Origin: Ramlibacter sp.
GTDB lineage: Bacteria; Pseudomonadota; Gammaproteobacteria; Burkholderiales; Burkholderiaceae_C
Length of the DNA stretch: 43,550 bases
Assembly (NCBI GenBank): GCA_019449555.1
Contig: JAGRPN010000216.1
Coordinates: forward strand, 1 to 43,550
Direction of reading: 5' to 3'
This document shows positions 25,533 to 35,279 of the stretch, one piece after another. The notes beneath the pieces were generated by a model, which did not search any database, was not told where the DNA came from, and saw nothing but the letters and a program-made list of their open reading frames with translations. Each line of letters opens with the position of its first letter. Positions within the stretch are counted from its first letter, which is position 1. The translations under genes were made by a program, and so were the position numbers.

Positions 25533-26552
25533 CTACCGTGGCTTGCTCTTTTCCACGTGCCCGCCGAATTCGTGCCGCATCGCCGACAGGAGCTGGTTCG
25601 CGAATTCGGCGTGGCCGCGCGACGTGAAGCGATCGTAGAGCGCTGCACTCAGCACTTGAGCCGGCACCGCCTCCTCCACCGCCGCGAGGATGGTCCAGCG
25701 GCCTTCGCCCGAATCCGAGACACGCCCGCCGTAGCCTTCGAGCTGCGGATTCTTCAGCAGCGCACGTGCGGTGAGGTCGAGCAGCCATGAGCTGATGACA
25801 CTGCCGCGGCGCCACAGCTCGGTGATCTGCGGCAGGTCCATGTCGTACTGGTAGCACTCGGGGTTGCGCAGCGGCGTGGTTTCCGCATCCTCGGCGACGG
25901 ACTGCTTGCCGATGTTGGCATGGCGCAGGATGTTCAGGCCCTCCGCGTAGGCCGCCATGATGCTGTATTCGATGCCGTTGTGGATCATCTTCACGAAGTG
26001 GCCGGCGCCGTGCGGGCCGCAGTGCAGGAAGCCCTCCTCGACGCTTGCCACCGGCCCGGTTCGCCCGTCGGTGCGGCCAGCCGCCTCGACGCCCGGCGCG
26101 AGCGTGCGAAAGATCGGCTCCAGGTCCTGCACGACTTTCGCTTCGCCGCCGATCATGAGGCAGTAGCCGCGCTCCAGTCCGGCCACGCCGCCGCTGGTGC
26201 CCGCGTCCACGTAATGCAGGCCCGCTTCGCCCAGTTTGCTGGCGCGCCGGATGTCGTCGCGGTAATAGGAATTGCCGCCGTCGATCACGATGTCGCCGGG
26301 ATCCAGATGCGGCACCAGCTCGCCCAGGACCTGATCGACGAGCGCGGCCGGCACCATGACCCACAATTTGCGGGGGCGGGTGAGCATCGCCGCCAGCTCC
26401 TTGAGCGAGGACGCGCCGGCGACGCCTTCCTTTCGCATCTCGGCAACCGCTGCCGGCTGCGCGTCGTATGCGACGCACTCGTGGCCCCCGCGCACCAGGC
26501 GCCGCACCATGCCCGCCCCCATCCGTCCCAGGCCGATCATTGCCAATTGCAT
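25533..26552 (-). CDS. gnd: 6-phosphogluconate dehydrogenase, decarboxylating (short form)
   Basis: MQLAMIGLGRMGAGMVRRLVRGGHECVAYD...GGNSYYRDDIRRASKLGEAGLHYVDAGTSGGVAGLERGYCLMIGG...HFVKMIHNGIEYSIM. Confidence 0.92.
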   Translation of the reverse strand: MQLAMIGLGRMGAGMVRRLVRGGHECVAYDAQPAAVAEMRKEGVAGASSLKELAAMLTRPRKLWVMVPAALVDQVLGELVPHLDPGDIVIDGGNSYYRDDIRRASKLGEAGLHYVDAGTSGGVAGLERGYCLMIGGEAKVVQDLEPIFRTLAPGVEAAGRTDGRTGPVASVEEGFLHCGPHGAGHFVKMIHNGIEYSIMAAYAEGLNILRHANIGKQSVAEDAETTPLRNPECYQYDMDLPQITELWRRGSVISSWLLDLTARALLKNPQLEGYGGRVSDSGEGRWTILAAVEEAVPAQVLSAALYDRFTSRGHAEFANQLLSAMRHEFGGHVEKSKPR

Positions 26553-26728
26553 GCGCTATCCCCTCTTGGTTGCGGTGTTACCGCATCGCCTTCGCGCACG
26601 GCAGGCGTGACGCGCTCGGCCGATGATGATGTTGCGCGCACGCAATCGCAAGCGTTTTTGTCGCAGCGGTTGAGCTAGGTTAAGCCGCCTCTCGCACCAG
26701 CCCGGAACAATGCGTTCGAGCATTGCAC

Positions 26729-27028
26729 ATGGAACTTCTCGCAAATCACCTCGACTGGCTGGCGCTCGCTGTCGGCGCCGTCGGCAGTTTCCTCTGGGCC
26801 CACAACGGAGAGTCGGCCAAGCACGCCTCGGTGTGGTGGCTCGTTTCGTCGCTGCTGTGGATCGCGTTCGCGTGGTTGCATGGCATGCCGGCGCTCGGCG
26901 TGCGCGATTTGCTGGGCATCGCCACGGCGGCTTACGGATGCTATCGGTGGCGACGGCCGCGCGGGGCGGTGCCTCACTCGCGCCAGGACCAGGCCAGCCA
27001 CGCGCACAAGGCCGAGCCGATCACATAG
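26729..27028 (+). CDS. small hypothetical membrane protein
   Basis: Three hydrophobic segments; 3' end overlaps the convergent ORF 26974-27222. Confidence 0.5.
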   Translation: MELLANHLDWLALAVGAVGSFLWAHNGESAKHASVWWLVSSLLWIAFAWLHGMPALGVRDLLGIATAAYGCYRWRRPRGAVPHSRQDQASHAHKAEPIT

Positions 27029-27222
27029 AGCAACCAGGTTTGCGGCACCGCGTAGGGATACAGCATCAAGGCAAGGCCGAGCCATTTGGGAGTCGGGCGA
27101 AGGGTTTTCTTCCCATGCCACCAAGCCACGGCCCCGACGATGCCGAAGAGCATCACGCCGATCAGGTAGGCCGGCGTCGGAAGTTCCAGTCCGAGCGACT
27201 GCAGGAAGTCGAGAAAACTCAT
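26974..27222 (-). CDS. small hypothetical membrane protein (82 aa, two to three TM)
   Basis: MSFLDFLQSLGLELPTPAYLIGVMLFGIVGAVAWWHGKKTLRPTPKWLGLALMLYPYAVPQTWLLYVIGSALCAWLAWSWRE. Confidence 0.65.
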   Translation of the reverse strand: MSFLDFLQSLGLELPTPAYLIGVMLFGIVGAVAWWHGKKTLRPTPKWLGLALMLYPYAVPQTWLLYVIGSALCAWLAWSWRE

Positions 27223-27238
27223 ACGCGCCGGGGCGGCG

Positions 27239-27703
27239 TCACTCGCTTGCGTGCGGCAACTGCCGCTCCACGATCGCGAACACCGCGCTGGAGCGCAGCA
27301 CGTGGCGTTCGCCGACCTTGAGGTCGCAATTGGCGTAGGCCAGCCGCTTGCCCATGCGCGTGATGATCACATGCGCTTCCAGCCAGTCGCCTTCGCGCGC
27401 ATCCGAGAGGAAATCGGCCGTGAACGAGACGGTCACCTGGCCGCCCCGCCGGCCTCGCGCGATTGCGAGGTTGATGCCGAGCGCCGAGTCGGCCAAGGTG
27501 GTGAGCATGCCGCCGTGCGTCACACCCTGCATGTTGAGGTGATGCGGCGCGACGCGCAGCGCCACGATGACGCTGCCTGCCGGATGGGGATGCGTGTACA
27601 CGGGGCCGATCAGCCGGAACCACGGGCCGCCGGCGTCCAGTCGCCGGAATCCCTCGGGGATGCCCGGCTCGGCGGTTTCGGCGATGGCGTACGGAGATGT
27701 CAT
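27239..27703 (-). CDS. PaaI-family hotdog thioesterase
   Basis: MTSPYAIAETAEPGIPEGFRRLDAGGPWFRLIGPVYTHP...HHLNMQGVTHGGMLTTLADSALGINL. Confidence 0.88.
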   Translation of the reverse strand: MTSPYAIAETAEPGIPEGFRRLDAGGPWFRLIGPVYTHPHPAGSVIVALRVAPHHLNMQGVTHGGMLTTLADSALGINLAIARGRRGGQVTVSFTADFLSDAREGDWLEAHVIITRMGKRLAYANCDLKVGERHVLRSSAVFAIVERQLPHASE

Positions 27704-27713
27704 GGCTTGCTGA

Positions 27714-27780
27714 TTTACACCGACCGGCGCTGATGTTAGCATCCTGACGGATCTGCGAAACGCAGTTCTGCGATGCAGAA
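27714..27780 (+). promoter_or_regulatory. promoter -35 TTTACA/17 bp/-10 TAGCAT with tandem downstream dyads CTGCG-AAA-CGCAG (27753-27765) and TTCTGC-GAT-GCAGAA (27766-27780)
   Basis: Read in the intergenic region upstream of the fadB-like gene; the two perfect dyads directly abut. Confidence 0.5.
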
Positions 27781-27873
27781 TTGACCGGAACCACCCCGTC
27801 CGCGCTTCGCAACCGAAGTTCGAAACGCATGGTCCCGCGTGGGGGCCGCCCCGCCTTCAAGGAGACGCCTGCC

Positions 27874-29964
27874 ATGAGCAGCACCCGCTACGACGTCCGC
27901 GGCCGCACCGCCGTCATCACCCTCGACTACCCTCCCATCAACGGCATCGGCGCCGCCCTGCGCCAGGACCTGATGGACGCGCTGGAGCGCGCGCTGGCCG
28001 ACGCCGACGCCAAGGCGATCGTCGTCACCGGCACCGAGCGCGCCTTCTCGGGCGGAGCCGACGTGAAGGAGTTCGGCACGCCCAATGCCTCGCGCGAGCC
28101 GCGCGTGCAGGTGCTGATCGCCGCGTTCGAGAATTCGCCCAAGCCGGTGGTCGCCGCGATCTCCGGCGTGTGCATGGGCGGCGGGCTGGAGCTGGCGATG
28201 GGCGCGCATTACCGCGTCGCCAGGTCCGATGCCCAGATCGCGCTGCCCGAAGTGAAGCTGGGCCTGCTGCCGGGCGCCGGCGGCACGCAGCGCCTGCCGC
28301 GCGCCGTCGGGCTCGAAACGGCTCTCAACATGATCGTCTCCGGCGCCATCGTGCCGGCCGCGAAACTCAAGGGCACCGCGCTGTTCGATGAAGTGACCGA
28401 CGGCGACCCGGTCGCCGCCGCCATCGCGTTGGCTGAAAAAGTGGTGTCGCAGAACATGCCGCTCAAGCGCCTGCGCGACGTCAAGGTCAAGGACCCGCAG
28501 GCCGAAGCGTTCCTGCAATTCGCGCGCAACAACGTGGGCGCGATGGCCGGGCCGTATCCGGCGCCGCTGCGCTGCGTCGAAGCGGTGGCGTCCTCGGTGA
28601 GCAAGCCGTTCGACGAAGGCGTGCGGCTGGAGCGCGAAGCGTTCGTCACGCTGATGGCGTCGCCCGAGTCGCGCGCGCTGCGCCACGTGTTCGCCGCCGA
28701 GCGCGCCGCCGGCAAGATCGCGAACCTGCCCGAAGGCACGCCGCTGCGCGAAATCCGCAAGGTCGGCGTGATCGGGGCCGGCACCATGGGCGGCGGCATC
28801 ACGATGAACTTCCTGAACGCCGGGATCCCGGTGGTGCTGCTGGAGATGAAACAGGACGCGCTGGACAAGGGGCTCGCCACGATCCGGCGCAACTACGAGA
28901 ACTCCGCGAAGAAGGGCAAGCTCACCGCCCAGCAGGTGGAGCAGCGCATGGCGCTCGTCGCGCCGACGGTCGAAGACTACGGGCCGTTCGCCGACGCCGA
29001 CCTCGTGATCGAAGCCGTGTTCGAGAACATGGAGGTCAAGGAGCAGGTGTTCCGCAAGCTCGACGCGGTATGCAAGCCCGGCGCGATCCTGGCCTCGAAC
29101 ACATCGTACCTCGACATCGACAAGATCGCGAGCTTCACCAAGCGCCCGGCCGACGTGCTGGGCCTGCACTTCTTCAGCCCGGCCAACGTGATGCGGCTGC
29201 TGGAAGTGGTGCGCGGCGCGAAGACCTCACCCGACGTGCTGGCCACGGCGATGGCGCTCGCCAGGAAGATCAGGAAAGTGGCCGTGGTGGCGGGGGTGTG
29301 CGACGGCTTCATCGGCAACCGCATGATCGCGCGCTACGGCGCCGCCGCGCAGGGGCTGATCAGCGCCGGCGCGCTGCCGCAGCAGATCGACGGCGCGCTG
29401 CAGAAGTTCGGCCTCGCGATGGGACCGTTTCGCATGGGCGACCTCGCGGGCCTGGACATCGGCTGGGCCACCCGCAAGCGCAGGGCCGCCGAAGCCGGCG
29501 TTCCGATGAAACCGATCGTCGCCGACAAGTTGTGCGAGGCGGGCCGCTTCGGCCAGAAGACGGGCGCCGGCTGGTACCGCTACGAAGCGGGCAAGCGCGA
29601 CCCGATTCCCGATCCCCTGACCGAGCAGCTGATCGCCCAATACCGCGCCGCCAACGGCATCACGCCGCGCAAGGTGAGCGACGAGGAGATCGTGGAGCGC
29701 TGCATCTACGCGCTGGTGAACGAAGGCGCGCGCATCCTGGAACAGGGCATCGCCGCGCGCGCCAGCGACATCGACCTGGTCTATCTCAACGGCTACGGTT
29801 TTCCCGCGTACCGCGGCGGCCCGATGCTCTACGCCGACACGGTGGGGCTGCCCAACGTGGTGCGCGCGTTGCGCCGTTTCGCGGCCGAGCCGGGCGCCGA
29901 CCCGTCGTGGCAGCCGGCGCCGCTGCTGCTGCAACTCGCCGAAGCAGGCAAGACGTTCAATTGA
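27874..29964 (+). CDS. 3-hydroxyacyl-CoA dehydrogenase/enoyl-CoA hydratase (FadB/FadJ-like)
   Basis: N-terminal crotonase YDVRGRTAVITLDYPPINGIG...FSGGADVKEF; C-terminal VGVIGAGTMGGGITMNFLNAG...HFFSPANVMRLLEVV...NRMIARY. ATG 27874 after AAGGAGA. Confidence 0.95.
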   Translation: MSSTRYDVRGRTAVITLDYPPINGIGAALRQDLMDALERALADADAKAIVVTGTERAFSGGADVKEFGTPNASREPRVQVLIAAFENSPKPVVAAISGVCMGGGLELAMGAHYRVARSDAQIALPEVKLGLLPGAGGTQRLPRAVGLETALNMIVSGAIVPAAKLKGTALFDEVTDGDPVAAAIALAEKVVSQNMPLKRLRDVKVKDPQAEAFLQFARNNVGAMAGPYPAPLRCVEAVASSVSKPFDEGVRLEREAFVTLMASPESRALRHVFAAERAAGKIANLPEGTPLREIRKVGVIGAGTMGGGITMNFLNAGIPVVLLEMKQDALDKGLATIRRNYENSAKKGKLTAQQVEQRMALVAPTVEDYGPFADADLVIEAVFENMEVKEQVFRKLDAVCKPGAILASNTSYLDIDKIASFTKRPADVLGLHFFSPANVMRLLEVVRGAKTSPDVLATAMALARKIRKVAVVAGVCDGFIGNRMIARYGAAAQGLISAGALPQQIDGALQKFGLAMGPFRMGDLAGLDIGWATRKRRAAEAGVPMKPIVADKLCEAGRFGQKTGAGWYRYEAGKRDPIPDPLTEQLIAQYRAANGITPRKVSDEEIVERCIYALVNEGARILEQGIAARASDIDLVYLNGYGFPAYRGGPMLYADTVGLPNVVRALRRFAAEPGADPSWQPAPLLLQLAEAGKTFN

Positions 29965-29982
29965 ATTCCCGAGGACTCCAAC

Positions 29983-31161
29983 ATGACCGACGTCGTCATC
30001 GTCTCCACCGCGCGCACCGGCCTGGCCAAGAGCTGGAAAGGCGCTTTCAACATGACCTACGGCGCGACCCTGGCCGCGCATTCCATCGAGCACGCCGTCA
30101 AGCGCGCCGGCATCGACCCGGCCGAAGTCGAGGACGTGATCCTCGGGATGGCGGCGCCGGAAGGCACCACCGGCGGCAACGTGGCGCGGATCGCGGCGCT
30201 GCGCGCCGGCCTGCCGGTCACCACCACCGGCGTGACGATCAACCGCTTCTGTTCCTCCGGCCTGCAGGCGATCGCGATGGCGGCGCAGCGCATCATGGTC
30301 GACCAGGTGCCCGTGATGGTCGCCGGCGGCGTGGAAAGCATCTCGTGCGTGCAGAACGAGTCCAACGGCCACATGCGCGCCGATCCGGCGATGCTCGAGC
30401 GCAAGCCCGAAATCTACTGGAGCATGTTGCAGACCGCCGAAACGGTTGCCAAGCGCTACAACATTCCCAAAGAGGCCCAGGACGAATACGGCGTGCGCAG
30501 CCAGCAGCGCGCGGCCGCGGCCCTGGCGGCCGGCAAGTTCACCGACGAGATCGCTCCCATGACCACCGTGATGGGCGTGGTGGACAAGGCGAGCGGCCGC
30601 CTCACGCGCAAGGAAGTGACGATCGCCGCCGACGAGGGCATTCGCCCCGACACCACGCTCGAGGCCGTGAAGAAGATCCGCCCGGCGATACCGGGCGGCG
30701 TCATCACCGCAGGCAATGCGAGTCAGTTCAGCGACGGGTCCTCGGCCTGCGTGCTGATGAGTGCGAAGCTGGCCGAGCAGCGCGGCCTGCAGCCGCTGGG
30801 CATCTACCGCGGTTTCGCGGTGGCGGGCTGCGAGCCCGACGAGATGGGCATCGGGCCGGTGTTCGCGATTCCGCGCCTGCTGGAGCGCACCGGCGTCAAG
30901 ATGAAGGACGTCGGGCTGTGGGAGCTCAACGAAGCGTTCGCCGTGCAGGTGATCTACTGCCGCGACAAACTGGGCATCCCCGACGAACTGCTCAACGTCA
31001 ACGGAGGCGCCATCGCGGTGGGCCACCCGTATGGCGTGACCGGCTCGCGCCTCACGGGCCACGCGCTGATCGAAGGCAAGCGGCGCGGTGCGAAGTACGT
31101 CGTCGTGACCATGTGCATCGGCGGCGGCCAGGGGGCGGCGGGCCTGTTCGAAGTGGCCTGA
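29983..31161 (+). CDS. acetyl-CoA acyltransferase (thiolase)
   Basis: [54 protein letters not shown]. Confidence 0.96.
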   Translation: MTDVVIVSTARTGLAKSWKGAFNMTYGATLAAHSIEHAVKRAGIDPAEVEDVILGMAAPEGTTGGNVARIAALRAGLPVTTTGVTINRFCSSGLQAIAMAAQRIMVDQVPVMVAGGVESISCVQNESNGHMRADPAMLERKPEIYWSMLQTAETVAKRYNIPKEAQDEYGVRSQQRAAAALAAGKFTDEIAPMTTVMGVVDKASGRLTRKEVTIAADEGIRPDTTLEAVKKIRPAIPGGVITAGNASQFSDGSSACVLMSAKLAEQRGLQPLGIYRGFAVAGCEPDEMGIGPVFAIPRLLERTGVKMKDVGLWELNEAFAVQVIYCRDKLGIPDELLNVNGGAIAVGHPYGVTGSRLTGHALIEGKRRGAKYVVVTMCIGGGQGAAGLFEVA

Positions 31162-32228
31162 TGGCGGCCTTCGAGCAGTTCATCGGCACCCGGCCGGTGG
31201 CGCCGCGACATGCGTTCGACGAGGCCGCGCTGGCGCGCTGGCTGCGGGATCATGTCGAAGGCTTCAGCGGCGCGCTCGTGGTGGAGCAGTTCAAGGGCGG
31301 GCAGTCGAATCCCACTTTCCTGCTGGGCGCGGGCGGGCGGCAGTATGTATTGCGCCGCAAGCCCTCGGGCGAACTGTTGCCGTCCGCGCACGCGGTGGAC
31401 CGCGAGTTCCGCGTGATCAGCGCGCTCGCGAACACGGGTGTTCCCGTCGCGCGCGCCCATGCGCTGTGCGAGGACGCCGCTGTCATCGGCGCGATGTTCT
31501 ATGTGATGGACTATGTGCCAGGCCGGGTGATCTGGGACCCGAGCCTGCCCGGCATGGACCCGTCGCAGCGGCGCGCGCATTACGACGAACTCGGCCGGGT
31601 GATCGCCGCGCTGCATTGCGTCGATCCCGCTGCCGTGGGTCTCGCCGACTACGGCAAGCCCGGCAACTACATCGAACGCCAGGTGGCGCGCTGGACGCGC
31701 CAATACCGCGCCTCCGAGACCGGGCAGATCGAGGCGATGGAACGCCTGATCGAGTGGCTGCCGGCGCGCATCCCGCCCGGCGACGAGACGCGCATCGTGC
31801 ATGGCGACTACCGGTTCGACAATGTGATCTTCCACGCCGCCGAGCCGCGCATCCTCGCGGTGCTGGACTGGGAGCTGTCCACGCTGGGGCATCCGCTGGT
31901 GGACTTCGCCTACCACTGCATGACGTGGCACATGGCCGGCGGCGAGAACTCGCGCGGCCTGGGCAGCCTGGACCTGCCCTCGCTGGGCATTCCCACCGAA
32001 GCCGAGTACGTGCAGGCGTACCTGCGGCGCACCGGCCGCACGAGCAGCGTGAGTCCCGAGCACTGGACCTACTTCCTCGTATTCAACATGTTCCGCCTGG
32101 TGGGCATCCTGCAGGGGATCATGAAGCGGGCGCAGCAGGGCAACGCATCGAACGCGCAGGCCCTGCAGGCCGGCAAGCGCGCGCGTCCGCTGGCCGAGCA
32201 GGCGTGGGCGCTCGCGCGCAGCCTTTGA
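31161..32228 (+). CDS. ACAD10-like aminoglycoside phosphotransferase family protein
   Basis: QFKGGQSNPTFLL...YVLRRKPSGELLPSAHAVDREFRVI...IVHGDYRFDNVIFH...VLDWELSTLGHPLVDFAYHC; ATGA overlap with thiolase. Confidence 0.9.
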   Translation: MAAFEQFIGTRPVAPRHAFDEAALARWLRDHVEGFSGALVVEQFKGGQSNPTFLLGAGGRQYVLRRKPSGELLPSAHAVDREFRVISALANTGVPVARAHALCEDAAVIGAMFYVMDYVPGRVIWDPSLPGMDPSQRRAHYDELGRVIAALHCVDPAAVGLADYGKPGNYIERQVARWTRQYRASETGQIEAMERLIEWLPARIPPGDETRIVHGDYRFDNVIFHAAEPRILAVLDWELSTLGHPLVDFAYHCMTWHMAGGENSRGLGSLDLPSLGIPTEAEYVQAYLRRTGRTSSVSPEHWTYFLVFNMFRLVGILQGIMKRAQQGNASNAQALQAGKRARPLAEQAWALARSL

Positions 32229-32263
32229 CAAGCCGGAGGCGGCCCGCAGCCTGGGAACCCGCC

Positions 32264-34243
32264 TTAGCGCGGCGCCTGCGCCATCCCGAGCACCGCCTCG
32301 GTGAAGTGGCGGGCGAATCGGGCGGCATCGAACAGCGGCGTCGCGCGCACCTGCTCGCGCAAACCGGCCCGCAGCTGCGCGAGCGCATGCAGCTCGCACG
32401 CGTGCGCGGCCGCCTTGCGCACATATTCCGCGCGGTCCTGCGCAATCCATCCGGCCAACCCGGCGGCGCGCAGCAGGCTGGCACCCTGGCGTGACAGCAT
32501 CCGGTCGCCGTCCAACGTGAGCGTGGGAACGCCCATCCACAACGCTTCGCAGGTGGTGGTGCCGCCCGGATACGGGAACGTGTCCAGCACGATGTCGACT
32601 TCGCCGTACGCCTGCAGATAGGCCATCCGCGAGCTGCGGCCGTGCATGTTCACCCGCTGCGGGTCGATGCCCGCGGACTGCAGTCTGCCGCGCAGCCGGT
32701 CCTGCACCACCGGGTCAGCGATCTGCGCGTTCTGCAGCCTGAGCTGCGAACCGGGCACGCCATGGAGCACCTCGGCCCACGCAGCCAGCACGCGGTCGTT
32801 GATCTTGCCCAGGCTCTGGAAGCTGCCGAAGGTGACCCGTCCCCGCGACGGCGCCGGCAGCGGCGCCACGCCAGGCGCTTGCTGCGGCGCCTGGAAACAG
32901 AGCCGCGTCTCGGGCAGATACCAGATCCGCTCGGTGAAATGCCGCTCGTCACCCGGCGCCACGCTGGCGCGATCGGCGATCAGCCAGTCCATCGCCGCGA
33001 GGCCCGTGGTCGCGAAATAGCCGAGCCAAGTGGCTTGCACGGGTGCGGGACGCCACGCGAAAACGCCGAGGCGGCTGTGCGCGGTGTGCCCGGCGAGGTC
33101 GAGCAGCACGTCGATCGAATCGCCATGAATGATCCACGCCGCCGCCGCGTCGTCGAGGTCGGCGATGGGTTGCCATCGTTCGAAGCGCGGCTTGATCCGC
33201 GCCGTGAGCGCGTCCTCGCGCGGCACCGTCGGATACGCGAGCAGGCAGACTTCAGCCGGATCCAGGTGCGCCACCAGGCCTTCCAGGAAATAACCCACCG
33301 GATGGTTGCGCAGATCGCCGCTCACCATACCGACACGCAGCGGCCGCTGCAGGCGCGCCGCGCGCGCGGTCGCCAGCGGCCGGCCAGCGCGTTCGGCCGC
33401 GAATCTGCCGAAACGCAGCGCCTCCTGCATGGCTGCTTCGGGGCTCAGGTCGGGGTCGTGGTTCATCGACAGCAGCAGGTTGCTGTGCGCCCCGATGAAA
33501 GCGGGGTCCACTTCCACCGCGGCCCGGTACGCGGCTTGCGCTTCGGCCAGCCTGCCCTGGTCCTTCAACAGGTTGCCCAGGTTGCTGTGGATTTCGGCGC
33601 GGTCCGGCTGCAGCGCCAGGGCCTCGCGATAGCGCCGCTCGGCCTCGTGCGGCAGGCCGAGGTCCGCGAGCGTGTTGCCCAGGTTGCTCAGCGCTTCCGG
33701 GAAATCGCTTCGCAAAGCCAGCGCCTGCTCGTAGCAGCGCCTGGCCTCGGGCATGCGGGCACCGTCGCGCAGCACATTGCCAAGCTGGTTATGCGCACTT
33801 GCCGATTGCGGCTGCAACTCGGTCACCTGCCGCAGGCACGACACGGCTTCGGCATACTTGCCGCGAGCGCCCAGCGCTGCACCGAGGCCGCCCCACGCGG
33901 TGGCCATCTTCGGGTCGAGCGCGATCGCACGGCGAAAATGCGCCTCGGCCGGCTCGTAACTGCGATGCGCCAGCAACGCGTTCGCCAGGTTGGCACGCGC
34001 CTCGGCGTCCTGCGGCAGCAGCTGGGCGGCGCGCGTCTTGGCCGCCAGCGCTTCGCGTTGCTTGCCGAGCGCCGCGCGTGCGACGCCGAGCGCTTTCCAC
34101 AGGAAACCCTGCTGGGGATACAGCCGAAGCAGCCGCTGCGCGGCCGCTTCGAGTTCGGCATGGCGGCCGGCGCGGAACAGTTCCGAAAGCTCGGCCAGCT
34201 CGGCAGGCCGAAGCGGGGGCGCTACAGGATCCGGTTGAACCAC
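32264..34243 (-). CDS. TPR-repeat O-linked GlcNAc transferase (OGT/SPINDLY-like)
   Basis: Tandem TPRs (AHNQLGNVLRDGARMPEARRCYEQALALRSDFPEALSNLGNTLADLG...) then GYFATTGLAAMDWLIADRASVAPGDERHFTERIWYLPETRLCFQ. GTG 34243 start overlaps the VWA gene end. Confidence 0.9.
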   Translation of the reverse strand: MVQPDPVAPPLRPAELAELSELFRAGRHAELEAAAQRLLRLYPQQGFLWKALGVARAALGKQREALAAKTRAAQLLPQDAEARANLANALLAHRSYEPAEAHFRRAIALDPKMATAWGGLGAALGARGKYAEAVSCLRQVTELQPQSASAHNQLGNVLRDGARMPEARRCYEQALALRSDFPEALSNLGNTLADLGLPHEAERRYREALALQPDRAEIHSNLGNLLKDQGRLAEAQAAYRAAVEVDPAFIGAHSNLLLSMNHDPDLSPEAAMQEALRFGRFAAERAGRPLATARAARLQRPLRVGMVSGDLRNHPVGYFLEGLVAHLDPAEVCLLAYPTVPREDALTARIKPRFERWQPIADLDDAAAAWIIHGDSIDVLLDLAGHTAHSRLGVFAWRPAPVQATWLGYFATTGLAAMDWLIADRASVAPGDERHFTERIWYLPETRLCFQAPQQAPGVAPLPAPSRGRVTFGSFQSLGKINDRVLAAWAEVLHGVPGSQLRLQNAQIADPVVQDRLRGRLQSAGIDPQRVNMHGRSSRMAYLQAYGEVDIVLDTFPYPGGTTTCEALWMGVPTLTLDGDRMLSRQGASLLRAAGLAGWIAQDRAEYVRKAAAHACELHALAQLRAGLREQVRATPLFDAARFARHFTEAVLGMAQAPR

Positions 34244-35262
34244 AGCAGCGACAGGCCGGCCGACAAGAGGGCCAGCGCGGCGGCGGCCATGGCGAAGAGC
34301 GCCGAGATCTCGGTTTCCTTCTTCTCGACCGTCAGGCGCGAGCTGAGCGTCTCGTACACCTTCCTCAGGTCGTGCGCGGTGCCGGCATAGAAATATTCCG
34401 CGCTGGTCTTGTTCGCGATCGCCTTGAGTGTTTCCTCGTCGAGCCGCACGCGCATCGACCAGCCCTCGAAACCGATCGTCTCGCCATCGACGGTGCCGAT
34501 GCCCACCGTATAGACGCGCACCCCCCGGTCGGCCGCCATCTTTGCGGCTTCCATCGGGTCCACGCCCGTGGTGCGCTGCCCGTCGGTCAGCATGATGATC
34601 GCGGCCGAGGGGTACGAACCGGGAGCGACCGGCGTGAACTCCTTCTTGTCTTTGCGCTCGGCGTCGATGGCCATCCCGTGCTGGCGTTCGCGCCCGACCT
34701 GCATCGACTCCAGGGTGATGCCCGCATCGGGGAACAGGGTGGCCAGCGAGATCACGATCGCGTTGCCGGTCGCGGTGGCGCGCTGGAGCTGGAAGCGGTC
34801 GATCGCCGTGATGAGATCCTCGTGGTTCGTGGTCGGCGACTGGGCCACCTGCGCGGAACCGGCGAACGCGACGATCCCGACCTTCACGTGGCGCGGCAGT
34901 TCGCCCAGAAAGGACTTGGCGGCGTTCTGCGCGGCCACCAGCCGGCTGGGCTGCACGTCGGTGGCCCGCATGCTGCCCGACACGTCCATCGCGAGGATGA
35001 TGGTCTGCTGGTTCGACGGCAGCGTCACCACCGCCACCGGCCGCGCAGCGGCCAGCAGCATGGCGGCCAGGGCGAGCAGGAACAGCGCGGGCGGGATATG
35101 GCGGCGCATCGCCGCGCCGCCGCCCATCGCCTCCTTGACGATCGCCAGCGACGCATAGCGCACCGCCAGTTTGCGTTTGCGTCGCAATAGCCACAGGTAC
35201 AGCAGCACCAGCAGCGGCAGTGCGAGCAGCAGCCAGAGGAATTCGGGCCAGAGGAAATTCAT
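34222..35262 (-). CDS. VWA-domain membrane protein (BatA-like)
   Basis: TIILAMDVSGSMRATDVQPSRL (MIDAS DxSxS), N- and C-terminal TM segments. Confidence 0.92.
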   Translation of the reverse strand: MNFLWPEFLWLLLALPLLVLLYLWLLRRKRKLAVRYASLAIVKEAMGGGAAMRRHIPPALFLLALAAMLLAAARPVAVVTLPSNQQTIILAMDVSGSMRATDVQPSRLVAAQNAAKSFLGELPRHVKVGIVAFAGSAQVAQSPTTNHEDLITAIDRFQLQRATATGNAIVISLATLFPDAGITLESMQVGRERQHGMAIDAERKDKKEFTPVAPGSYPSAAIIMLTDGQRTTGVDPMEAAKMAADRGVRVYTVGIGTVDGETIGFEGWSMRVRLDEETLKAIANKTSAEYFYAGTAHDLRKVYETLSSRLTVEKKETEISALFAMAAAALALLSAGLSLLWFNRIL

Positions 35263-35279
35263 CGGGTGTTCTCCTCTCG

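Noticed and set aside
29070-32228. 1052-aa ORF suggesting a fusion with the phosphotransferase
   Set aside because: Upstream part is a low-complexity shadow frame over fadB and thiolase genes; real ATG at 31161 follows thiolase with an ATGA overlap.
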